A stretch of DNA of 47,969 nt. Origin: Nitrospira sp. GTDB lineage: Bacteria > Nitrospirota > Nitrospiria > Nitrospirales > Nitrospiraceae. The notes under the pieces were generated by a model. That model had not been told where the DNA came from and made no database searches. It saw only the letters and a program-made list of their open reading frames with translations. Every line of letters starts with the position of its first letter. Position 1 is the first letter of the stretch. The stretch is from the NCBI GenBank assembly GCA_021323395.1, contig JAJONL010000027.1, positions 1 to 47,969 on the forward strand. The letters run 5' to 3'. Below, piece after piece: positions 26,775-34,541 of this stretch. A program made the translations under genes and the position numbers.

Positions 26775-27827
26775 TCAGTCACGCTGCGACACGCCCGCTT
26801 CATCGAAGGTGGCCATCTCGGTGAGGATTTTGATCGAGGCCTGCACGAGGCCCATACCGAGACAAGCTCCCGTCCCTTCACCGAGACGGAGATCGAGATC
26901 GAACAGCGGCTTGAGGCCAAGGTGATCCAGGATGGCCTGATGACCTCGTTCCACCGATCGATGCGAGGCGATCACATAGTCACGACATGGTGGCTGCAAT
27001 CCAACGGCGATCATTGCCGCGGCCCCGGCAATGAATCCATCCAACACCACCGGCAGGCGTGCGGCAGCAGCGCCGAGCATGAGCCCGGCGAGACCGCCGA
27101 TCTCCAAACCACCGACCTTGGCGAGCACATCGAGCGCATCGGCCTGATTCGGGCGATGCCGATCCAGCGCCTGTTGAATGACCGTGACCTTGTGCGCATG
27201 AACCACCTCATCGATGCCGGTTCCCCGCCCCGTCACCTCGGCCACTGGACGATTCGTCATTACCGCCGTGATCGCGGCGCTCGCGGTGGTGTTGCCGATG
27301 CCCATATCCCCCGTGCCGATCAAACCGATGCCTTCACGCGCGGCCTCGGTGGCCAAGTCGATCCCGACCTGCACGGCGTCCATGGCCTGCACCCGGCTCA
27401 TGGCCGGTTCGACCAACAGATTCTTCGTCCCCAACATGACCTTCTTTTGAATGAGGCCCGGTACCACTCCAAATTCATAGGCCACGCCAATATCCACGAC
27501 TCGCACCTCGACACCGACGTGACGCGCGAGCACATTCACGCCCGCCCCACCCCGAAGAAAATTCAGCACCATTTGCGGGGTGACCTCCCGCGGATAGGCG
27601 CTCACGCCTTCCGTCGCTACGCCATGATCGGCGGCAAAGGTAAACACGACTCCCCGCGGTACGTTGGGTTTCACCTCACCCGTGATCGTGGCATATCGGA
27701 CGGCGGTTTCTTCCAGCCGTCCCAGGCTGCCCAGAGGTTTGGTCAATCGGTCAAGCCGAGCCTGGGCCAACGTCGCGATCTCGCAGTCAACCGGCTGAAT
27801 ACGCGCCAGCACCTCGTCAAGCGTCAT
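26775..27827 (-). CDS. cobT: Nicotinate-nucleotide-dimethylbenzimidazole phosphoribosyltransferase CobT
   Basis: The 350-residue protein matches CobT throughout: TKPLGSLGRLEE, FAADHGVATEGVSAYP, GTGDMGIGNTTASAA, and the C-terminal RLGEGTGACLG with the catalytic Glu. It activates the lower-ligand base to alpha-ribazole phosphate. The start has a GGGGGA ribosome site. It is followed by cobS with a single base between. No bluB or other base-synthesis gene is in the window, so the base must be imported or made elsewhere. Confidence 0.96.
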   Translation of the reverse strand: MTLDEVLARIQPVDCEIATLAQARLDRLTKPLGSLGRLEETAVRYATITGEVKPNVPRGVVFTFAADHGVATEGVSAYPREVTPQMVLNFLRGGAGVNVLARHVGVEVRVVDIGVAYEFGVVPGLIQKKVMLGTKNLLVEPAMSRVQAMDAVQVGIDLATEAAREGIGLIGTGDMGIGNTTASAAITAVMTNRPVAEVTGRGTGIDEVVHAHKVTVIQQALDRHRPNQADALDVLAKVGGLEIGGLAGLMLGAAAARLPVVLDGFIAGAAAMIAVGLQPPCRDYVIASHRSVERGHQAILDHLGLKPLFDLDLRLGEGTGACLGMGLVQASIKILTEMATFDEAGVSQRD

Positions 27828-27842
27828 TAAGTTTCCCCCATT

Positions 27843-28382
27843 TCATTTCAGTCTGAGCGATTGCCCGCTGATGACCACATACACCTCGTCGGCCGCCTCG
27901 GCGATCTGCTGATTCACCAGCCCGGCGAGATCGCGGAAGGCGCGCGCGCTGCGGTTCACCGGCACCAGCCCGAATCCCAGTTCATTACTCACCAGCACCA
28001 CGTTGGCCGGAACGCTACGTATGGCTTCTAACAAATCACTCACCTCGCCGGTCACACCCGCCTTGGCGATACGACGCCCGCACAGATTGCTCAACCAGAG
28101 CGTGAGGCAATCGACGACGATCGTGCGATAGGCCTTGCCATTTGATCGAAACCAGGCCGCTAGCTCACGCGGCACTTCTGCCGTGTCCCAATCCTGAGAT
28201 CTCGTCGCGCGATGCCGCGCAATGCGCGCCGTCATCTCCGCGTCTAGCCCCTGGCCGGTTGCCACAAAGGCCTTTGGCCCGATCCGTCCTGCTTTTTCCA
28301 GCGCCGCCTGGCTTTTTCCCGATGCGGCTCCGCCCAGCACGAGGATCACACGCGATGGCCTGCTGCTGCGCTTGCGTCTCAT
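27843..28382 (-). CDS. cobU: Adenosylcobinamide kinase/guanylyltransferase CobU/CobP
   Basis: The 179-residue protein has the P-loop GGAASGKS at about residues 17-24, the His-bearing ARHRATRSQDWDTAE stretch (family GMP-accepting His) and VSNELGFGLVPVN. It phosphorylates adenosylcobinamide and attaches GMP to form adenosylcobinamide-GDP, the CobS substrate. The basic N-terminus of about 12 residues may be an overlong start. It is 15 bases from cobT and 5 from the pduO-type gene. Confidence 0.95.
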   Translation of the reverse strand: MRRKRSSRPSRVILVLGGAASGKSQAALEKAGRIGPKAFVATGQGLDAEMTARIARHRATRSQDWDTAEVPRELAAWFRSNGKAYRTIVVDCLTLWLSNLCGRRIAKAGVTGEVSDLLEAIRSVPANVVLVSNELGFGLVPVNRSARAFRDLAGLVNQQIAEAADEVYVVISGQSLRLK

Positions 28383-28387
28383 ACCCG

Positions 28388-28984
28388 TCAGTCAGCGGTC
28401 GCGCTCGATTCGCGTTCCCACAAAAACTCAGGTTCGCCTTGGGTCTTCGCGACCCAGCGAGCGAGCACGAACAGGGCATCACTCAGCCGGTTGAGATACT
28501 TGTTGAGTTCTGCCTCCACCGTTTCCTCACGCGTCAATCGAATGCAGATCCGTTCGGCGCGGCGACAAATCGTTCTTGCCTGGTGCAGTGTGGCTGAGAC
28601 TTTGCCTCCACCGGGCAGGATGAACTCTTTGAGCGGCGCAAGATCCTTCTGGCATCGATCGATCATACGCTCAAGCTTCGTGACATCCTTGGCCGTGACC
28701 GTCGGCATGTTGTTGAATGTTTGTCCCGGCGCCGTGGCGAGAATGCTGCCGACGTCGAACAGTTTGTTTTGCACCCAACGCAAGTCCTCTTCAAGTTGTG
28801 TCGAGGCAGAAGAGGTCGCGGCCGATTCGGCATTCATCGCTCGAACCAATCCGATCGACGCATTCAGTTCATCCACCGTTCCATAGGCCTCGACACGGAG
28901 ACAATCCTTCCAGACCTGTTGCCCACCGGCCAGCCTCGTTTGACCTGCGTCGCCGGTCCTCGTATAGACTTTGGTGATTCGCAT
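28388..28984 (-). CDS. Cob(I)alamin adenosyltransferase, PduO type
   Basis: The 198-residue protein begins MRITKVYTRTGDAGQTRL, the PduO signature, and has the DELNASIGLVRA and later RAERICIRLTREE motifs of this trimeric helical family. It adds the 5'-deoxyadenosyl group to Co(I) corrinoids. I use the ATG at 28984 because the family N-terminus starts there; the upstream extension is low-complexity and overlaps the Cys-rich gene. A second, unrelated CobA-type enzyme for the same reaction is encoded about 300 bases upstream. Confidence 0.94.
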   Translation of the reverse strand: MRITKVYTRTGDAGQTRLAGGQQVWKDCLRVEAYGTVDELNASIGLVRAMNAESAATSSASTQLEEDLRWVQNKLFDVGSILATAPGQTFNNMPTVTAKDVTKLERMIDRCQKDLAPLKEFILPGGGKVSATLHQARTICRRAERICIRLTREETVEAELNKYLNRLSDALFVLARWVAKTQGEPEFLWERESSATAD

Positions 28985-29055
28985 CTCCCGTTTTCTCTCC
29001 TTCGATGTTCGCGTCCTCGCCGGCGCCGGCCAGCAACCTCTGGTTGAGACGATCG

Positions 29056-29271
29056 TCATGCGTCCTCTGGATCCCGCGGCGAGACCACCGGACCGAGTTC
29101 CCCACTGGCGACTTGCTTCAGACAAGCAGGACAGAGGCAATCCTGAAAGCGCGCGGCAATCCAGTCCATTTGTTCTTCGGTGATGCCGACCGATCCGCAC
29201 CAGCATTGGTAGCCGCCGCAGCTGAATGCCAGTCCGCAGGCTTCGCAGGTTTTGGAAACCGGACCTCTCAT
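29056..29271 (-). CDS. Small cysteine-rich protein, CWC family
   Basis: The 71-residue protein has eight cysteines in the pattern CEACGLAFSC, CWC and CLCPAC, matching the Cys_rich_CWC family of unknown function. The spacing suggests one or two metal sites, probably zinc. It lies between two adenosyltransferase genes in the B12 operon and overlaps neither once their starts are corrected. A role in corrinoid or metal handling is possible but unproven; the family also occurs outside B12 operons. Confidence 0.78.
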   Translation of the reverse strand: MRGPVSKTCEACGLAFSCGGYQCWCGSVGITEEQMDWIAARFQDCLCPACLKQVASGELGPVVSPRDPEDA

Positions 29272-29287
29272 AATCGAAACAGGGGCT

Positions 29288-29887
29288 TCAAAATTCGACT
29301 CCCGGTTGGGCTTTGATCCCCTTGCGAAAGGGGTGTTTTATCTGTTTCATCTCGCTCACCAGGTCCGCGGCTTCGATCAACTCAGGCGGAGCGCCTCGAC
29401 CGGTGATGACGACATGCTGCATAGGGGGGCGCGCCTGTAACCAGGGCAGGATCTCGTTCACGTCGATATACCCCTGGTCGAGCGCAATATTGAACTCGTC
29501 CAGAATCACCATGCCATAGGAAGGGTCGCCGAGGAACTCACAGGCCTTTGCCCATGCCTGCTGCGCAAATCCTGTGTCGCGCTCACGATCTTGTGTCTCC
29601 CAGGTATAGCCTTCCCCCATGCGGAGAAATGAGACGCGGTCGCCGAAGGACTTGAGGACTCGTTCCTCCGCTGTATCGATGGCGCCCTTGATGAACTGCA
29701 CGACTGCGACCCGCATACCATGGCCGAGACAACGAAAGACCATGCCGAGCGCGGCAGTGGTTTTTCCCTTCCCCGCACCGGTATACACGATCAACAGGCC
29801 TTTTTCTTCCTGCGCCGCTTCGATTCGTCGATCCACCGACACTTTCAACCGCTGCATTTTTGCCTGGTGGTCGTCCCGATCCGTCAT
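29288..29887 (-). CDS. cobA: Cob(I)yrinic acid a,c-diamide adenosyltransferase, CobA/BtuR type
   Basis: The 199-residue protein has the P-loop TGAGKGKTTAALG at about residues 36-48 and the family motifs VVQFIKGA, LDEFNIALDQGYI and VVITGRGAPPELIEAADLVSEM. It adenosylates corrinoids during synthesis and salvage. The ATG at 29887 starts 1 base after the cbiA stop. It performs the same chemistry as the PduO-type protein but is unrelated in fold. Confidence 0.95.
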   Translation of the reverse strand: MTDRDDHQAKMQRLKVSVDRRIEAAQEEKGLLIVYTGAGKGKTTAALGMVFRCLGHGMRVAVVQFIKGAIDTAEERVLKSFGDRVSFLRMGEGYTWETQDRERDTGFAQQAWAKACEFLGDPSYGMVILDEFNIALDQGYIDVNEILPWLQARPPMQHVVITGRGAPPELIEAADLVSEMKQIKHPFRKGIKAQPGVEF

Positions 29888-29888
29888 G

Positions 29889-31280
29889 TCACGCCTTTCC
29901 AATAGAAGCGCCTCGCGTGCGCGACCCACGGGCTGCTTCGACCAGCCTCGCCGCCACCTCCGGCCGGCTCGCGAAGTGCAGGTGACTGTACAGTGCGAGG
30001 GCGTTGTCCACGATTAGTCCATCTTGACCGACCGGTTTGCCCTCTGCATCTGCCAGACTGCAGGCATAGTGCAGCGGACCCTTCGGGTCGATCATGGAGT
30101 AATGGAATTCATGCCCACGTAATGACATGCCAGGCACGCCGAGTGCACAAAGCCGAGTCACCTCAACCGATCGATACCCCAACGTCATGCCGGCTTTGCG
30201 CATGACTGTTTCTGCCGGGAATAACCCGACCATCTCGTGCCGCAATCCATCACCATCTCGGATCGCCTGCGTCAGATACATCAGCCCGCCGCATTCGGCA
30301 TAGATGGCGCCCTCTCGCTCAGCATACTGTCTGACAGCCGTGCGCATCGCCACGTTCCCAGCCAACGCTTCGCCATGGAGTTCCGGATAGCCTCCGCCAA
30401 AATAGAGCAGATCTACGACCGGCAGTTCGACATCGTGCAAGGGCGAAAACCTCACGATTTCCGCTCCCGCCGCTTCCAGCAAGTCCAGGTTGTCCTGATA
30501 ATAAAAGCAAAAGGCCGCATCGTAGGCCACGCCGATGCGGATCGACTGCACCGGCGCCACCGGCCCCGGTGGCGCACTCTCTGGAAATTCGCCCACAGAT
30601 CGGGCCAGGGCCTCTACCCGATCGAGATCAACCGTGTCTGAAGCGGACCGAGCCAGCCGCTCATACAGATCGCGCTGTCCCTGTTCGATGGCGGTCCTGA
30701 GGCCGAGGTGCCGGTCCGGGATCGTCACTGACGCATCGGGCCGCAGATAGCCGACGACCATGAGGTCCGTCTCCGCCTCCACGGCATCGCGCAGCAGTCG
30801 ATAATGCCCTTCACTGGACACTCGGTTGAAGACCACGGCGCGAACTTGTACGGCAGGGTCAAACGTCGCATAACCCGACGCCATGGCCGCAGCCGAGCGA
30901 GCCATCTCGCTGCCGTCGATGACCAGGAGTACAGGTGCATTCAGCTGCTTCGCCAGTTCAGCCGTGCTCCCCTTTTCATGCACCGGTGAACTGCCGTCGA
31001 ACAGCCCCATCATCCCTTCGATGATGGACAGGTCCGCGTCGGCTGACGCGCGTGAAAAGATGGTGCAGTTGACGGCCTCTCCCAGCATCCAGCCGTCCAG
31101 GTTGCGCGAGGGCCGCCCGGTTACAACCTGATGGTGTCCGGGATCGATAAAGTCCGGTCCGGCTTTGAAGGCTTGAACGAGCAGCCCCCTGGCCTTCAAG
31201 GCCGCCATCAGCGCCAACGTGACGGTCGTTTTTCCGGCGCCGCTATGGGTGCCGGCGATGACCAAACGAGGGCGTTGCAT
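29889..31280 (-). CDS. cbiA: Cobyrinic acid a,c-diamide synthase CbiA/CobB
   Basis: The 463-residue protein has an N-terminal ATPase half (GTHSGAGKTTVTLALMAAL, KAGPDFIDPGHH) and a C-terminal glutamine amidotransferase half with nucleophile Cys in YAECGGLMYL and late His in HEFHYS. It amidates the a and c side chains of cobyrinic acid or its Co-free precursor. GDP-type corrin-ring genes are absent, so ring synthesis, if present, is elsewhere. It starts 24 bases after the btuB stop and heads the biosynthetic part of the operon. Confidence 0.95.
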   Translation of the reverse strand: MQRPRLVIAGTHSGAGKTTVTLALMAALKARGLLVQAFKAGPDFIDPGHHQVVTGRPSRNLDGWMLGEAVNCTIFSRASADADLSIIEGMMGLFDGSSPVHEKGSTAELAKQLNAPVLLVIDGSEMARSAAAMASGYATFDPAVQVRAVVFNRVSSEGHYRLLRDAVEAETDLMVVGYLRPDASVTIPDRHLGLRTAIEQGQRDLYERLARSASDTVDLDRVEALARSVGEFPESAPPGPVAPVQSIRIGVAYDAAFCFYYQDNLDLLEAAGAEIVRFSPLHDVELPVVDLLYFGGGYPELHGEALAGNVAMRTAVRQYAEREGAIYAECGGLMYLTQAIRDGDGLRHEMVGLFPAETVMRKAGMTLGYRSVEVTRLCALGVPGMSLRGHEFHYSMIDPKGPLHYACSLADAEGKPVGQDGLIVDNALALYSHLHFASRPEVAARLVEAARGSRTRGASIGKA

Positions 31281-31304
31281 TAGGTTGCCGCTTTCATATC
31301 CGTC

Positions 31305-33287
31305 TCATGACTTCCCACCGAAGGTGACCCGCAGGCCGCCGAAAATAGAACGGATCGGCGTGCCGGCGCTGGCGACTTCTTCGTATTTCTCGTTGAACAA
31401 ATTCTCGGCCCGGAGATAGGCCTGTAGCTGCTTGGTCACATCATAGGTCACGGCGAGTGACCAGACATCGAACGCAGGCAGGTTTTGCCGGTCGCCGGTG
31501 GTGTTGAAGCGCGACCCGACGTAACGGCCGGTCACGGTGATCCACAAGGGATCGATGGGCTGGTAGCTGACAATGACGCTCCATTGATCGGTCGGCCAGC
31601 GAGGAAGACGGCTTTGGGTCTCCAAATCGCGCGTGAGCGTATTGGTATATTGGGCTTGCAGAATCACGCTCTTCAAGAACGGCCTGTCGCTTGAATAGGT
31701 ATAGGACAGGCCGGCCTCCCATCCCTTCGTGGAGGCATCCCCAAGCTGCTGCGGGCAGAACCCGAACGTGCTGAATGGCGCGCAAAACACGGGATCAAAC
31801 GTGGTGACGATCAAGTTTCGATAGCGGTTCCAGAAAAATCCACCGGTCAATTTCAACTTTTTGGAGAAGAAATATTGATCGACCCCCATATCCATACTTT
31901 GGTTCTTTTCCGGCCCCAGATTGGGATTGCCGAAATTGGGAAAGAACAATTCGTTCATGCTGGGCGCCCGGAATCCGGTGGAGTAACCGGCCCGCAGTTT
32001 CGTGTCGGTCTCCTTATGGTAGTATCCGCCGGTGAATCGATAGGTGGTGGCATCACCGAACACGTTGTAACTGTCCTGTCGAATGCCCGCGGTCGCGAAA
32101 ACCCGATCCCAGAGATTGAATTGCGCCTGCGCGAACCCGGCATTGGAACTCAGAATACTATTGACGAGCCCGCTGTCGTTCTCCCCCTGCTGTTCACGAA
32201 ATTGATACCCGGCGCTGAGCAATAGGAGCTTGGTAACTTGGAAATTATGTTGCCACTCCAATCGATTGGACAGGACGCGAGTTTCGTTCGGAGACCCGAA
32301 CGGCGTGCTGAAGGCACCGGTGACAAGATTGCGCTGGAGGGTCCCCGGCAGGAAAAGCGAATTTTCCTGCGAGCGCGCGAGCGTGAGCTTCTGAGACCAC
32401 CAGCCAGTGATCGGCTGCTCGTAACTGCCGCTGAACACGTATTCTTGACTTCGAAGCTTCGACCCGTACACATCGCTCGGTGCGATCGCCGACAGATTGT
32501 CGAGCTGCTTATCCGAATTCATCCAGCGCATGTTGAAGTCCAGTCGCCCGTCATGCGGAAGGTCAACGCCGATCCGGCCTGATCCTTGCCAATTGCGATA
32601 GGAGTCGCGCTCAGTGGCGCCGCGCCGGTAATTGACCGCCGAAAAACTGGAGGTGTCCCAGCGGGAGAGCGAGAGACTGTAGTCGACGGCGCCCTGCTTT
32701 CCCGAGACCGTGCCCCCTTCGCGAAGGGAGGCGAAGGACCCATATTCGACGAACCCGCCGGCGGCAAACGGCCCCTGCCCTCGCTTCGTCACGATGTTGA
32801 TGACACCTCCCATGGCGTCGGAGCCCCACAACATGCTCTGCGCGCCGCGAAGAATCTCGACCCGGTCGATATTGTCGGTGGTCAAATTGGCGAAGTTATA
32901 ACTGCCCAAGGTCCCGCTGTTGACGATGGCGCCGTCGATGAGCACCAGCGTCTGACTGGAGCTGCCCCCGCGGATTCTGGCGTTGGCTTCCGTGCCTGGC
33001 CCTCCGTTCGAGAAGATCACCACGCCCTGGGCCAACTGAAGGGCTTCGACCACGGTCCTGATGTTTTGTTTTTTCATGTCCTCCGCAGTAATGACTTCGA
33101 CAGCACTGGTCACCTGACTCGCCGGCACCGGGGTCTTGGTGGCCGATACCACGACTTCTTCGGCCTGCACGACCGGGTCCGGTTCAACCGGTTCTTCGGC
33201 CGAAGCCGCCACCATCCAGACTGACGGCGCACAGGTCACACACAAGAGGACCACAAGGACGGACCGCTCCCTGACAATAGACAACAT
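31305..33287 (-). CDS. btuB: TonB-dependent outer membrane receptor, BtuB-like
   Basis: The 660-residue protein has a signal peptide (about 1-30), a TonB-box-like EEVVVSATKT, a plug domain (about 60-165, TLVLIDGAIVNS, VEILRGAQSMLWGSDAMGGVINI) and a beta-barrel ending in an aromatic-poor GLRVTFGGKS. The opening matches BtuB-type receptors. It probably imports corrinoids across the outer membrane, since it lies between btuFCD and the B12 operon and behind a cobalamin riboswitch. Substrate assignment rests on this context. Confidence 0.92.
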   Translation of the reverse strand: MLSIVRERSVLVVLLCVTCAPSVWMVAASAEEPVEPDPVVQAEEVVVSATKTPVPASQVTSAVEVITAEDMKKQNIRTVVEALQLAQGVVIFSNGGPGTEANARIRGGSSSQTLVLIDGAIVNSGTLGSYNFANLTTDNIDRVEILRGAQSMLWGSDAMGGVINIVTKRGQGPFAAGGFVEYGSFASLREGGTVSGKQGAVDYSLSLSRWDTSSFSAVNYRRGATERDSYRNWQGSGRIGVDLPHDGRLDFNMRWMNSDKQLDNLSAIAPSDVYGSKLRSQEYVFSGSYEQPITGWWSQKLTLARSQENSLFLPGTLQRNLVTGAFSTPFGSPNETRVLSNRLEWQHNFQVTKLLLLSAGYQFREQQGENDSGLVNSILSSNAGFAQAQFNLWDRVFATAGIRQDSYNVFGDATTYRFTGGYYHKETDTKLRAGYSTGFRAPSMNELFFPNFGNPNLGPEKNQSMDMGVDQYFFSKKLKLTGGFFWNRYRNLIVTTFDPVFCAPFSTFGFCPQQLGDASTKGWEAGLSYTYSSDRPFLKSVILQAQYTNTLTRDLETQSRLPRWPTDQWSVIVSYQPIDPLWITVTGRYVGSRFNTTGDRQNLPAFDVWSLAVTYDVTKQLQAYLRAENLFNEKYEEVASAGTPIRSIFGGLRVTFGGKS

Positions 33288-33295
33288 GCTGACGC

Positions 33296-33314
33296 TCCCT
33301 TTCGCTCGAAGGGA
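33296..33314 (-). promoter_or_regulatory. Hairpin covering the btuB ribosome-binding site
   Basis: TCCCTT (33296-33301) and AAGGGA (33309-33314) form a 6-bp stem with a 7-base loop. It includes the GGGAG Shine-Dalgarno site 7 bases before the btuB ATG. Between the aptamer and the gene, this is a plausible expression platform that blocks translation when B12 is bound. Confidence 0.55.
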
Positions 33315-33327
33315 TCAGTTGAAACAA

Positions 33328-33553
33328 CCGTCAGTTGGGTCTCCTGACTTGCGGCTCATGGCTTCCCTGCGCCTTCCCAACTGGAGCGTCAAACGTATCT
33401 CGTGAAACGTATCTCGCAAGCCCTCATGGTCCTGCGATTCACGTTTCACGAACGACGCTTCACGAACCGAGTCAGTGGCTCAATGCAGAGTGACTCCCCG
33501 CTTACAGTGGCGGCACCGTGATGGTTTTGCACCATCTTCCCCGACGCTGACGG
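33328..33553 (-). promoter_or_regulatory. Cobalamin riboswitch upstream of btuB
   Basis: The minus strand shows the conserved B12 aptamer blocks in order: GGGGAAGATGGTGCAAAACC, CGGTGCCGCCACTGTAA, GAGCCACTGACTC, GGGAAGGCGC and AAGTCAGGAGACC. The ends pair through a perfect 7-bp stem, CCGTCAG with CTGACGG (33547-33553 and 33328-33334). The section between GAGCCACTG and GGGAAGG is enlarged by a long hairpin (33385-33459). No intrinsic terminator lies between aptamer and btuB. Regulation is therefore probably translational. Confidence 0.93.
33385..33459 (-). repeat. REP-like inverted repeat inside the riboswitch
   Basis: An imperfect palindrome: AGCGTC/GACGCT (33385-33390, 33454-33459), CGTGAAACGT/ACGTTTCACG (33401-33410, 33441-33450) and CGCA/TGCG (33415-33418, 33433-33436), separated by small internal loops, with a 14-base terminal loop. 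On the left arm ACGTATCTCG occurs twice in tandem. The pattern looks like a dispersed extragenic repeat, but no second copy is in this window. Confidence 0.65.
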
Positions 33554-33644
33554 CGTCTTCCTGACACTTCTCTCTCCAGTGATTGCGTGCCCTTTCTTTA
33601 CACGGGTGGGCTGGGCACAAACCCCTCCCGCAACATCCCATTCC

Positions 33645-34541
33645 TCAGCGATGACACGGCGCGTCCTGTCTCGGCAGTGTGATCCGCGGGAGCCCTGACT
33701 CCGGATGGGCGTCGATCAACACGTCGCAGCCATAGACCTCGCGCAGCCTCTCGACCGACATCACTTCCGACGGGGTTCCCAAAGCTGAAACCCTGCCCTC
33801 CTTCAACATCACGACTCGATCGCAATACTGGCTGGCCAAATTCAGATCGTGCGAGACGATCACCACCGTCAAGCCTCGTTCGTCGCACAACCGGCGCAGC
33901 ACCGAACAAATGTCGATCTGGTGCTGAAGATCGAGAAAGGCCGTCGGTTCATCCAGTAACATCACGCGTGGCGTTTGAGCCAGGGCGCGAGCGATTACAG
34001 TCCGCTGGCGTTCGCCGCCGGAGAGGTCGGTGATGGCGCGCGAAGCGAGATGCCCGATGTCCATGATGGCCATGGCCTGCGCCGCTGCCGCGCAATCTTC
34101 TCGATCCTCCCATCCGAATCCTAAATTCCAACCTGTCCGCCGGCGATGGGGAAATCGCCCCATCAACACCGTCTCCGCCACCGTGAAGGGAAACATCTGC
34201 GCGCTTTCCTGAGGAACGAAGGCCACGGTTTTCGCCATTTCCTCTTGCGAGAGACGGGCGAGGCTGGTACCGAATAACGCGATCCCCCCCCGCTGAGGCA
34301 CAGCCAGCTTGGCCAGGAGTTTCAGCAGTGATGTTTTCCCTGATCCGTTGGGGCCAACGATGCCGAGGATTCCACCTGGTTCGACATCGAGCGTGACATC
34401 TCGAAGAACCCAATTGAGCCCCTCTGTACGAGGTCTGCCGTAACAGAAGTGCAATCCCTGCACTTCGTAGGCATGGGCGGAGTTCCTGCCGGATGATAAT
34501 GCTGCGTCCACGCTGGAGGCCGGCCCGCTGAGTCTGCTCAT
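33645..34541 (-). CDS. btuD: Corrinoid ABC transporter ATPase, BtuD-like
   Basis: The 298-residue protein has Walker A GPNGSGKTSLLKLL, a Q-loop (FVPQES), the signature LSGGERQRTVIARAL, Walker B RVMLLDEPTAFLD and the switch His in VIVSHDLN. It is of the FecE/BtuD/FhuC type that energises FecCD permeases. It overlaps the permease gene by 4 bases (ATGA). The N-terminal 25 residues are extra to the family core. Cobalamin specificity is inferred from the neighbouring riboswitch elements and B12 genes. Confidence 0.93.
   Translation of the reverse strand: MSRLSGPASSVDAALSSGRNSAHAYEVQGLHFCYGRPRTEGLNWVLRDVTLDVEPGGILGIVGPNGSGKTSLLKLLAKLAVPQRGGIALFGTSLARLSQEEMAKTVAFVPQESAQMFPFTVAETVLMGRFPHRRRTGWNLGFGWEDREDCAAAAQAMAIMDIGHLASRAITDLSGGERQRTVIARALAQTPRVMLLDEPTAFLDLQHQIDICSVLRRLCDERGLTVVIVSHDLNLASQYCDRVVMLKEGRVSALGTPSEVMSVERLREVYGCDVLIDAHPESGLPRITLPRQDAPCHR

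Noticed and set aside
26721-27830. 369-codon plus-strand frame opposite cobT
   Set aside because: It covers a certain cobT gene and has a biased His/Arg composition with no recognisable domain.
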